Below are positions 1 to 9,287 of a stretch of DNA of 22,048 nucleotides, piece after piece. Source of the DNA: Auxenochlorella pyrenoidosa (lineage: Eukaryota; Chlorophyta; Trebouxiophyceae; Chlorellales; Chlorellaceae); NCBI GenBank assembly GCA_001430745.1, contig KQ482053.1:314127-336174 (forward strand), read 5' to 3'. Each line of letters starts with the position of its first letter. The stretch's first letter is position 1. A program made the translations under genes and the position numbers. The notes under the pieces were generated by a model that did no database searches, was not told the origin of the DNA, and saw only the letters and a program-made list of their open reading frames with translations.

Positions 1-629
1 GGGCGCGGCGCGCGCGCGTTGTGCCCTCGGCCGCCCGCAAGCTTTGGAGCCCAGAGGCGCGGGCCCCCGGGCGGCAGCCTGGGGGCGCCGCAGGCGTGCA
101 CTGTCCGCCTCTCTCAAGAAGTGTGTAACACAACACTCGCGCGATACTTGAAGCATCATTTTGACAGGGGAGGTGAGGAGGAAGCCAGGAAGGCATTGGC
201 AGGGACAGCACGGCAGCCGACCGGCAGTGCCTGAACAAGCATGCTACAGGAAAGGCGCTGCCTGATGCCTGAGGAGCCAGTATAGCACAGTTATGAGCAC
301 TTTGTGGCAGCCCTGTTGCCAGGAATGCGGCGGAGAGTGCATGAAGGGGAAGAGGGGGAAGGCGGCACCGTGAGAGCGAGGGCGGGAGGGCGGTCAGGAA
401 CCCGGCAGCCCTGAGCACGGGCGGCTGGGTCCCGGCGCTCCCTGTATTCTGCGATCTGACTTTTGGGGCAGGATCAGGCCCTTCAAGGCACAGGGAGACC
501 GCGGCCGCGCCCTCCACGTCATTCGACCAAGGCGATCAGCACTTCACCTTCAAGGCTCCGCGAATTCCATTGTCTTCGCCCCGTCCCGTCAGTCCTCAGC
601 CGCCCCGGAACCTTCACACAACCAGCACC
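1..629. other. Left-edge non-coding stretch and psbQ upstream region
   Basis: No protein family is recognisable on either strand in this stretch. The short open frames present are explained by high GC content. A TGTAA element at 124-128 could be the polyadenylation signal of a plus-strand gene lying off the left edge. The last one to two hundred bases before the psbQ start should hold its promoter and 5' UTR, but no convincing TATA element was seen. Confidence 0.4.
124..128 (+). terminator. Possible TGTAA polyadenylation signal of an upstream gene
   Basis: TGTAA is the usual polyadenylation signal in chlorophyte green algae. It occurs here close to the left edge, upstream of psbQ, so it may end a plus-strand gene outside the window. 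A five-base word is weak evidence by itself. Confidence 0.25.
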
Positions 630-2579
630 ATGCAGGCTGTTGCTCAGAAGGCAAGGCCGACCGGGATGAGGGCTTGCAGGGCTCTGGGGCTCGGGCGCTG
701 CTTTCACCAGGCTCATACGAGCCCACGAGCACCAAAACGCATTGCCGTGGGCACGCAGAGCGCCGCAAACCGCTGCACAGGCCTTTATCCTGCCCGCTAT
801 CTGTGCCCTCTCCCCCTGTCTGCAGGCTTTCGCCGGCCAGGCCGTGCGTGCCGGTGAGTAATAGGATGGACTGCGGGGATTGCTGTCTCTCGGGGCGCCC
901 GCGGACCCCGCCCCTGCCTGACCTGCGGCGGGAGGTGGGCACGCCCGCAGGGTGAGACCGATTTGCCGCACAGCAGCCTGAGGATCCTCCTCCCACCCTG
1001 CCCTGCTCTGCAGCCGCCCCCGCCCCCCGCGCCGCTCGGTGAGGATCAGAGCTGGAGCTGGGGACCAGCGGGGGGAGCCGGGGGTCCGCCGGACCCTCGC
1101 TGCTTAGCTGGCAATTTGCTCGGCTGGCTCGGGCGGGATTGTACGGCGGGCGAGCTTGGCGGGAAGGGGCAGCACGCGGCTGCAGCCCCCCTCCTCCCCC
1201 AGCCCCTGCTGTCACTCCCCTCACTCGGCAGCGCTCAGCACCCAGCAAGCTCGGCGGCCGTGCCGACCCCGTGCCCTGCATCCGCTGCCCTCCCCCCCCC
1301 TGCTGCAGCGTCGCGGTGGTGGTGCGCGCCTCTGCCGAGGAGAGCCGCCGCGCCGTGCTGGGCGGCTTCCTGGCGGGCGTGGCCGCGCTGACCGCCTCCT
1401 CTGCCCAGGCCATGGACCTCATTGACGACCGCAAGGCCAAGGCCAACGGCTTTGACATCATCTACGAGGCGCGTGACCTGGACCTGCCCCAGGCTGAGCG
1501 CGACGGCCTGGCCCAGGTGCGTCCCCCGGCTGCCCAGCAGCCAGCTGCTGCCAGCGGCGCGCCTTGTGCGCTGGGAGAGGCCGTCGGAGGGCGTTGCCTG
1601 GTCGTTGGGCATGTGCGCTTGCGCGGTGTGAAGCACGCGGAGCGCGCCGCTGCTGCCAGACATGCTGCATCCCTCCCTGTGCGGCAGCCAATTGCAATGC
1701 AATGGCCCACGCCAATCAACCTCGTGTCCACCGGGCTCTCTTCCCTCCCCCCGCCTGCTTGCCTGCAGATCCGCCAGAACCTGGCGGCCGCCAAGAGCCG
1801 CATCGCCGAGAGCGAGAAGCGCGTGGACTCTGTGCTGGAGTCTTACGTGTCCAAGGCCTACTGGTGAGACTTGTGGCCTGGGAAGCCACAGCCCCTTGAA
1901 AGCCAAACGACGGCGTCAGCCATGCTCGGGCACTGTTGCGGATGGTGGTTGGCATGCCTGCCGCTGCCGCCCGCCTGCTCGCAAAGCCGCGCCGTCCCGC
2001 TGCGCCAGCCCAGACACCAAGGGCCGCAACGAGCTGCACCCACCTCCTTCTGCCCCCCTGCCCCGCCTGGTTTCCCGTCCCGCAGGACTGAGGGCCGCAA
2101 CGAGCTGCGCCGCCAGGTGGGCACCCTGCGCTTTGACATCAACGCGCTGGCCGACACCCTGCCCAAGGCCGCCAAGAAGGACGTGCTGGCCGCTAAGGCC
2201 GAGTTCCTGGCCGCCGTGGACAAGCTGGACTTCGCCATGCGCAAGAAGAACCAGGTGCGCTTGTGTTCGTGTGCTGGTGTGCGTGTGTGTGGAGTTGGTT
2301 TGCGCATGCGTGTGTGCGCGCTTGCGTGCGCGCTTGCGTGCGCGTATGCTTGTGCTTGCTTGTATGTGTGTGCGCATGTGTCTGTGTGCCCCAACAGGCT
2401 CCCCAACAGAGGGGCGCGGCTTTTAAGGCGGAGACAAAAGTTCAGCGGGCGGCAGAAGGTTGGGCGCTGCCGACAAACCAGCACCCGCTCCCCCCTGCTG
2501 CCTTCCGCAGGCTGATGCCACCGCCGCCCTGGAGAAGACCAAGGCCGCGCTCGACAATGTGATCGCCAAGCTGGCGTGA
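630..2579 (+). CDS. psbQ: Oxygen-evolving enhancer protein 3 (PsbQ), chloroplast precursor, 7 exons
   Basis: PsbQ is the 16 kDa extrinsic subunit on the lumenal side of photosystem II. It stabilises the Mn/Ca cluster and its chloride requirement. Exons by splice consensus and phase: 630-650, 826-853, 1014-1038, 1309-1516, 1769-1863, 2086-2254, 2511-2579. They total 615 nt and 204 residues with no frame conflict. Residues 1 to about 36 form a stromal transit peptide, assembled from three tiny exons plus the start of exon 4. Next comes a twin-arginine thylakoid signal (RR at 38-39, hydrophobic stretch [12 protein letters not shown], cleavage after SSAQA at 59). The mature part, about 145 residues, is the four-helix PsbQ bundle, with conserved stretches such as [15 protein letters not shown] and [15 protein letters not shown]. 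The start has a good context (CACCATG). Intron 1 needs a GC donor (AAG|GCAAGG). The first two introns are the least certain part of the model; the mature protein is secure. Confidence 0.93.
2255..2400 (+). repeat. GT/GC alternating tract in psbQ intron 6
   Basis: Intron 6 of psbQ (2255-2510) begins with about 140 bases dominated by TG, CG and TGTG steps. This is alternating purine-pyrimidine sequence with imperfect repeats of a GCTTGCGTGC-like word near 2318-2345. It has no coding content. Such tracts can adopt Z-DNA and vary in length, but no function is claimed. Confidence 0.6.
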
Positions 2580-4110
2580 AGCTCCCGCTGACAGAGGGAC
2601 GCGAGGGACCGGCACCCGGCCAGCCCCCGCGCCCCGCAGCACTGCTCCCTTGCTCCGCTTGTCCCCCTTGTCGCCCGCCCTGCCCTGCCCTTACCCTCAT
2701 GGCCGGCGGCGCCGCCGCGCCCTCCGTGCCCGCAGCAGCCGCAGCACTCCCTCCGCCATCCCCTCCCTCCACTTATGTCACCTCAGTAGGTCTCCCTCCC
2801 TCCAGCTCTGATTTCGGCCCTAGCGGCCGCCCGCGCCCGCCGGCGGCGGCCGGCGCGGTGTGCGGTGTGCACTAGTGCGATTGCTGCCCTGTATTTCACA
2901 TGCCCTTGCGCCGCCCCGCGGCCACACGAGAAGACAACTTAAAACCTCACACCTTGTGGCAGCTTGCACAAAGAGTGGAAAGGCAGTGCATGCATGAGTG
3001 TGCAAGGCTAGCTGCGGGAGTCTCAACACTGCAGCAAATAGCCGAGCCGGGAAAATGCGCCCTGCAGGCCTGTCCCTGGTATACATGCAGGCCATGGAGG
3101 CATGGTCTGGTCTTGCAGTAGCTTTGGTTTGTGCGCTTCAGGAAGTTGGCATTTGGAGCAGACGAGGGTGTGCACCATGGGTGGTGGTCGGATGAAAGAC
3201 GGGTGAACGGTTGTGGCAGGGCGGGGAAGGGCCATGCATGCCCGAAAATTGCGTGTGCGTCGCAGCAAACACCTGCGCTGCAAACCAGATGAAAGGGAGG
3301 CAGGGGCATTACCATGCAGGCCTGCAGTTATGGAACTAAGTGGATGGGTGCTGCCTGGGTAAGAAAAACCATGACAGGGGTGAGGCATGGTCGAGGCAGG
3401 GATGAAAGGACCCCGGCTCACAATGAAAGCTGGGTGGTTGTAGGCAACCGTGCAAGTGCAGGGGGCCGATTCATGGGCAGATGAAGGTGTGGATTGAAGC
3501 CAGGCTGGGCCTGCAGAGGCAGACCCGCAGGCAGGCATGAGCATGCCGAGGAGAGAAGTCTCATTGCGGTGATTCAGGTACAGACCCTGTGGTGCATTGC
3601 GATGAGCAGGAGTGCGGCCCGCTGTGCGAGGGCAGGATGTGAGTTCGAAGCGGGGGGAAGGGGACGCTATGTTAGGTGCAGGTCAGGGAGTCAACATGTG
3701 AAAGGAGGGCGACTGCATCTCAGCCTTGATCTAACTGTTCAGAGGCGAGGAGTAAAGATGGCATGTGGGAGCATGAGCTCAGCGGATGTCGTTCATTCAT
3801 GCTGGGGGACAGCTGTTTTGAGTGCAGGAGGGTGCGAAGCAACTGCGCAGTGAGGAATGCAGGGGACACAGAGGTCAGTCGCGCTGCTAGCTGCATGGAT
3901 GAGCAAGCAACGGCTCATGGGAGAAAAGAAACATGCATCGGAATTCTGGGCCACGTGCTTGCAGAGTCTGATGGCAACGCAGGGGTAGTGTGCCCTGCCA
4001 CCTCAGCGGCGGGCTCCGCAGCCAATTGGCTGCTGCCGCGGCCGCCCCAGCTGCATGCACAGGCGTTGGTCGTACAGTGGTCTGGCAGCTTCGTGCGCCA
4101 GTTGCGCCCG
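2580..4110. other. Convergent intergenic region (psbQ / coiled-coil gene)
   Basis: These 1.5 kb lie between two converging genes. No recognisable protein, tRNA or repeat family was found on either strand. From about 2880 the GC content falls compared with the exons, as expected for 3' UTR or intergenic DNA. The psbQ 3' UTR begins here. No clear TGTAA was found for either gene. Confidence 0.5.
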
Positions 4111-5646
4111 TCACAGGCTGCGGCGTACCCCGACACATTGCTGCTCATACCACACAGGCAGCGCCGGCTCGTAGAGCTGCAGCTGGTGCTGCCAGGGCTC
4201 GTCCTCCGGAAGGTCAAAAGCAGCCCCCCAGAGCTGTGCCTGAGACGCCTCTGATGGCATGGCACGGCACTCTGGCAGGTCCGGCAGGGAGATGATGGGC
4301 CCCTGCTGCGTGGGCGGCAGCGCTGGAGGGGCCGCCACCTCCATGCCAGAGCTTGCGACGCTGCCAGTGTGGGCTTGGGCGGCGCTGGGGGCCGGGTTGT
4401 ATGGTGTGGAGGCCAGGTGGCCGTCCTCGCTGCATCCAAAGGATCCCAGCAGCTCTTCTGTGTCGAAGGACAGCGCCTCCAGGCTGCTGGCTGGCTGCAG
4501 GCGGGGGGAGGGGCCGGGCAGGCAGGGGGATCAGGTCGTGGGCATGCGGCAGGCCTCACAGAAGCAACATGAGGGCTAGGGAATGGCCTGGCATCATAGC
4601 AGGGCCTGGCAGGGCTAGATCGGTGATGAACGGCTGCATGCAGCCAACGCAGCGGCCCTCTCCAATGCCCTGGGCCTGCCCGACCCCCCGCCCCTCCCGA
4701 CCCCGTGCTTGCCTCGAGAAGGGAGGGCTGCAGCTGGCCTGGGCAACCCAAACCGGCAGACGCACAGCCCAGCTGGCTGCCGCCACCAACCGGCCTACCC
4801 CAGAAGGCAAAGGCGGGCGGCAGCATGGCTGCTGCCGTGCCAGACGGCAGCATATGCTGGGAGGCCTGCTGCATTTGCCAGGCCTGCTCCCTGTGACCTT
4901 GCGCCAGCTGCTGCTCCGGCTGTGCCGCTGCCGCACCAGCAGGCGGCTGCCCCCGCTCAAGCATGGCGATCTCCCGCTCAAGGCTGGTGATCCGCCGCCG
5001 CAGCTCCTCATCACTCCAGGGGAGGCGGCTGCTGCAGCCGGCCGTAGCGGCGCCACCGGCGCCTGCTGCTGCTGCCGCGCCGCGGTGCGGTGCGTGCGGC
5101 GTCATGCCGCGGCTGCGCCTGTGGTCTGGCTCCTGCTCCTCCGGCTCTCGCCCGGGGCCACCCTCTTTGGCCTCGCACCAGTGCCGCTTGTGCTGGGCAG
5201 GCCCGCGGGGGTGCGCCGCTGCATGTGGGTGCGGGCGCCGCGCATGCTGCGCAGGTGGCTCCAGGTGGCAGCTGTGGCGCGCAAGCAGCTCCTGGGCTGC
5301 CACGGCCCACTCCTCCTGCTCGGCCCGCTGCCGCTGCAGCACCAGCTGCTGGCTCTCCAGCTGCGGCAGGGCCAAACCAAGAACAGGGTGGGGGTGACAA
5401 CGCATGCTTGAGACAGTGGCGCAGAGAGTAATCACCCCCGTGTGTGTATGCATGCGGTTGTCACGTGGACTGCGACGCCGGCGAGGGTGGGGACAGCCCC
5501 CTTGTTGGCCCGGGCTGTGCTTCCTGCCTGCTTCTGCTGGGCTCGGATGCCCGCTGGCGCTGCCCCAGAGCCTGACGCAAGCTGCGCACCTCTTGCGCAA
5601 GCAGGCGGCGCTGCTCCGAGGAGAGGATTGCTGTGATGCTGCTCAT
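4111..5646 (-). CDS. Hypothetical coiled-coil, Ala/Gln-rich protein, 3 exons
   Basis: No family is recognised. The best model is exon 1 5590-5646, exon 2 4799-5360 and exon 3 4111-4490, giving 999 nt and 332 residues. Introns have GT donors (GAG|GTGCGC, TGGG|GTAGGC) and the phases agree. The N-terminus (MSSITAILSSEQRRLLAQE) runs into a Leu/Gln/Glu-rich stretch with heptad character (LESQQLVLQRQRAEQEEWAV). A second coiled-coil segment (DEELRRRITSLEREIAMLER) lies mid-protein after a His/Pro/Ala-rich part. The C-terminal exon is acidic and aromatic (SFDTEELLGSFG, AFDLPEDEPWQ). Leucine-zipper-like spacing next to acidic segments could suggest a regulatory protein, but no bZIP basic region or other DNA-binding domain is visible. 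Exon 1 could be longer in its own frame (LGQRQRA follows the chosen donor), and upstream exons cannot be excluded. Confidence 0.5.
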
Positions 5647-6804
5647 GTAGGGCAGGGGCGGCTCGGCCGCCAGCTGCGGCGCCACCCGCTCTAGCGGGGC
5701 CGACAGCGAGCGCGGTGCGGGTCCTAGCGCTGTGGTTCGGTCGGCGTCACGACCGCGGGCTCGGCATTCACCCGCCTGCTCATGGGGAAGCCGGGGAGGG
5801 AGGGCTGCCGCATTTGAGTCTGGCTAGGCGCCTCGGCCACAACACCGTGCACAGCTTCGCTGCAGCTCACGCCCCCCGCCCGAACCTGCGGGACCAAAGG
5901 CTGGAAACGCTGCTTTAAAACCAACCTGGCAGTCCCGGCTCGTCATTTGTGCCAGGAAGGATGCTTCTATGACAAGCAGGCGTCCTGGCTTGCAATCAAT
6001 CCCTGCAGACAGGGACGAGGCGCACTGGAGGCGGCGGTGGCGTGACAGTTCAAGCCCCAGATGCCGCTGGGGGGTGTTCTGTCACCCTTCTTAGGCTGCG
6101 CCGCCGTCCAAACTCAGAATACGACAAGCTTCACGCTACGCGGGGCCAAGGCTGCAGCAGGGGCCACGGAATCCCCGGTTGCGCAGAGCCACAAAACACA
6201 GGCCGCGCCCATCCGCCCGGGTGTCGCGTACCTATGCTTCAAATGAGGTGAACACCTAATTCCGCCACTAGAAGCTTCATGCGAAGGACTCGCAAGGGCG
6301 TACTTTGCGGAACTGGGCTCTTAGACACGGGAAAGGCGCTGTCTCCGCTTGATTTTGGGCTAGGTAGTGTTTTCGGGTGTAGGCAAAGTCCGGCGTGGAG
6401 GCAGAGGGCCGAATGCACAAAAGAGCCCCTTGGGCCAGGTGGCTGCGGTGGCACATCGGGAGCCGGTGGCCATAAAGTCAGGTGCGCCAGCCCAATGTCT
6501 CTATTACAAAGACAAGGAGGAGTAAACGAAGGCCGACAGGGTAAAGAATCGTTCCTGACCGACCTGGCCATGTGCCGCCTCTGGGCGGCCACGTTCACAG
6601 CTGCACATCCGTCTTGTCATGGCATGCACATGCATGCGGCTCCCTGGCGAAGGCTTCCCCCACTTTCCTGAACCGAAAATGTCGGCTAATACTTGGGCAT
6701 GTGCCCTCTGCATTCATGGCTGCTCGAACTGCATGGATGCGTCGCTGTCATGCTAGCGGGCCAGCTGGAGAGCCAGCGCCGGCTCTCTGCTGCTCCGCCC
6801 GCCA

Positions 6805-6845
<41 letters not shown>
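6805..6845 (+). repeat. (GCT)13 trinucleotide microsatellite
   Basis: About thirteen uninterrupted GCT units are followed by GC. Read in the six frames it gives Leu, Ala or Cys runs on the plus strand and Gln, Ser or Ala runs on the minus strand. It sits between the ferredoxin stop codon and that gene's suggested TGTAA site (6884-6888 lies upstream of it on the minus strand), so it is most likely intergenic or 3' flanking, not protein-coding. Confidence 0.9.
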
Positions 6846-6883
6846 ATATGTACCTGCTGCATGTGCATCTGCGCTCGTCAAGG

Positions 6884-6888
6884 TTACA
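6884..6888 (-). terminator. Possible TGTAA polyadenylation signal of the ferredoxin gene
   Basis: TTACA on the plus strand reads TGTAA on the minus strand, about 345 bases beyond the ferredoxin stop codon. That distance fits a chlorophyte 3' UTR. It is the first TGTAA I noticed in that direction. Confidence 0.4.
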
Positions 6889-7233
6889 AGGGCGGCCCTG
6901 GTCGGCCACAAAACGAATGGGGGATGACATGGACACAAAATGTGATGGCCGGAGCATCAGCGGCCATGACACAGAGGGGGTGTGGAAGAGCAGTACAGGA
7001 GCGTGCAGGTGGGTTTGGGTGGGGTGAGTGGGCAAGCAAAATGGCAGCAGTTGAAATGGAGCGTGGCCGGGTGGCGTACAGGCGCCTCTTCGCCCGGAGC
7101 TTTTAAGGGCAGGCTGGCTTGGAAGTAAGAGGCAGCAGGCATTGACATGAAGGTGGCGGGCCAGCAGGGGACCGTGCGCCGCCGGCTCGTGACCGGGGCA
7201 GGCTGCGCGCGCCAGCCTTCAACGGCACTGTGC

Positions 7234-8381
7234 TCAGGCCCGTGCGGTGTGCTTCCAGCCCTCGATGATGTGCACGCCCCAGTCGGAGCTGCAAGGGAAG
7301 TACAGCGGGGTCGGCGCAGCAGCTCAGGCGGGCAGCAAGTGCCTCTTACCAGTGTGACCGTTGGTGGGCGGACACTCGCCTGCCTGCCAAACGGCGTTGC
7401 ACCCAGGCGCAACGAGATGCGCATCCAGGCCGGCTTCAGCCTGCGCAATTTCAAAAGCCCCCCCCCCCCCACCCCACCCTCTGGCACGCCTCTGCGCGCA
7501 GCACTCACTTGATCTCCACCACGCAGTCGGACAGCGGCTTGGCGGAGCAGGGCAGGATGTAGCCCGCGGCAATCTGCTCCGCCGACAGCACGTTGCCGTC
7601 GTCCAGCACGGTCAGCCAGTCCTGGTCCACCCGGCCGCTACGCAGCTTCGACACGCACGTCCCGCACACGCCGCCTGCGAGGGAGGCCCTTGGTGGATGG
7701 TGTGTCAGCAGGGGGGGCGGGTGCCAGGGGCATGCCGGTCGCCGGCTCGGGCGCTGGCTGGGCACCGCATTGCGAATCGCGCAGGTATTCCAGGCTGCAG
7801 CGCTCTGCACGCCGCGCAGGCGGCGCAGCTGCTGCGCATGCCCCTCCCCTGCTGCTTGAAGGCGCCGCCCTGCTCACCGCGGCACGAGGCGTTGAGCTCG
7901 ATGCGGTGCTCGTCGGCAGCGTCCAGCATGTACTCATCCGGGCCAACCTCGCAGGCTTTGCTGCAGCCGGTCGCGTCAGACACAAAGGTGACCTGTGGGA
8001 GGGGCCGGGAGCGGGGGGAGGGTGAGCGGGCACAGCAGGATCGCGCAGCACGGTGCGGTGGTCACAGCGTGCGCTGTCATCGACAGCTGCGCCGCAACAG
8101 CGCTGGCTGCCTAAAGGCTATTCTGGTTCTCAGCACTCAAAACCTGCTGCCTCGCACCCATGCTGAGCAAAAGCCAGCTGAAAGCTAGGTTCCAGGCCTA
8201 AAGGGTGTTGGCCCACCTGGTGGCCATGCGGGGGTGCTGCCCATCATTTCTCTCCTCAGCGAACCCTTACCTGGTAAGCGGAGACCTTTAGGCTGCCACG
8301 AGCCGCCGACTGCTGCCGAGGAGCCGCCACGAAGGCCTTGCGTCCCGCAAAGGTGCTGGTGGTGGCGGTCAGAGACAGCAT
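7234..8381 (-). CDS. Plant-type [2Fe-2S] ferredoxin-like protein with C-terminal extension, 4 exons
   Basis: Ferredoxins of the Fer2 fold carry single electrons in the plastid stroma, for example to FNR, nitrite reductase or desaturases. Exons: 8271-8381, 7878-7992, 7509-7674, 7234-7288, giving 447 nt and 148 residues with all phases closed. Residues 1 to about 35 ([20 protein letters not shown]...) look like a chloroplast transit peptide. The ATG has a strong context (GCCACCATG). Cluster ligands are Cys74, Cys79, Cys82 and Cys118 (SCRGGVCGTC, then LPCSAKP). The first spacing, Cx4Cx2C, is standard. The last spacing is x35, against x29 in typical photosynthetic ferredoxins, so about six residues are inserted in the loop ([17 protein letters not shown]). 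After the usual end (DCVVEI) a separate last exon adds [18 protein letters not shown]. Without that exon the reading frame would stop directly after VVEIK, but GTGAGT lies exactly there as a donor. It is probably a minor isoform, not the main PetF. Confidence 0.88.
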
Positions 8382-9287
8382 GGTGGCACAAGGTGAGCGG
8401 GCAGCGGGGGATGCACCAAAGAAGCTCGATTTGCTTGAAAAGAACGAATGACAATGCTGATATCCCGAGCCTCAGCGAGAAACCCGTGCTTCGTCACGTC
8501 TCCGCAGCATGGTCACGCAGCAAACCCTTTCCGATCGGGCCGCATGCCTTACAAACTATCTAATTGATCTCGACAGAAATCCAGGGTGTCCCGACAAGGA
8601 GGACTCCTCAAGTAGCAAGTGGCCCAGCGCTGTGCTGCGGGCTGCCGCCGCTGCCGCCAGCATGCCGCCGCCCGCTTGCTGCTCGCCCTCTCAGCTCCTG
8701 GTGCATGTAACGACGATCAGGCGCATCCTTGATGTTGTTTCCTGTCTGTTGGCCTTCATCTGTGGCTACGTGCTGCCCTGAAGTGCTGACTTACCTGCAG
8801 ATATAAGGCTCTCCCCTTCATTCATCAGCTGCCCCTGTACACCTGCACCATTCTCAATGCAACTAGCACCCACGTCTTTGAACCTTCAAGACCGATTCAG
8901 GCATCAAGCCTTCAAGGCGCTTGCAAGCTGATCTCCAGGTCGCCTATTCTGTAGCTGGTACTGCTTGCCGTGCATCCTGCCGCACAAAGGTCGATTGAGG
9001 GCCGTGCATTAGAGCACTGTGAGGCCCATCAGCTGCCTGTCAGTTTTTGCTCTTCGTGATGACATTCACCGTTGACAGCATTCACCTTTGCTTGTCAGGA
9101 GAGGGTGGCGTTGTGCCGCTCTGCCGCCATCCGCCAGCGTGGCGCCGGTGGCAGATGGGGTCCTTTGGCAAGGTTGCATCGGGTGTGTTGCACGGCGCCT
9201 TGCTACCTCCGGTTTATTGGTGTCGCGTGCCTGGCTCGCCCGCTCCAACTTAGAACACCGCTCCGCGCCTGGCGTCTCGTAGCCACA
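8382..9287. other. Divergent promoter region between ferredoxin and Z-ISO genes
   Basis: About 0.9 kb separates the two divergent start codons and should hold both promoters and 5' UTRs. It is less GC-rich than the exons. ATATAAGG at 8801-8808 resembles a TATA box on the plus strand, but it lies about 480 bases before the Z-ISO start codon, so it would imply a long leader. No protein is recognised; a short frame at 8509-8781 shows no motif. Confidence 0.45.
8801..8808 (+). promoter_or_regulatory. TATA-like element upstream of Z-ISO
   Basis: The word ATATAAGG stands out in this GC-rich background and has the orientation needed for the Z-ISO gene. Its distance from the start codon is large, so the assignment is tentative. 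Confidence 0.25.

Larger units (their letters stand above)
5647..7233. other. Intergenic region with no recognisable gene
   Basis: These 1.6 kb lie between the coiled-coil gene and the ferredoxin gene, both on the minus strand. The right part should hold the ferredoxin 3' UTR, and the left part the coiled-coil promoter or unrecognised 5' exons. A trinucleotide microsatellite at 6805-6845 is the only clear structure. Open frames here show no known motif. Confidence 0.45.

Noticed and set aside
589..1461. 290-residue minus-strand open frame opposite psbQ
   Set aside because: Antisense to psbQ exons with no recognisable motif; a GC-driven shadow.
3630..3660. GTTCGAAGC as a tRNA T-loop
   Set aside because: No matching acceptor, D or anticodon stems could be placed around it.
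3915..5600. Single 561-residue minus-strand open frame
   Set aside because: Only its middle (4799-5360) behaves like coding sequence; the rest reads through introns and out of frame with the better C-terminal exon.
6686..7106. Protein with a poly-Cys, poly-Ala or poly-Gln run over the GCT repeat
   Set aside because: All frames are open only because of the microsatellite; nothing around it resembles a protein, and it lies beyond the ferredoxin 3' end.
7505..7510. TGA after VVEIK as the ferredoxin stop codon
   Set aside because: The same bases form a strong GTGAGT donor, and splicing to 7288 closes the phase with a plausible extra exon; kept only as a possible intron-retention end.
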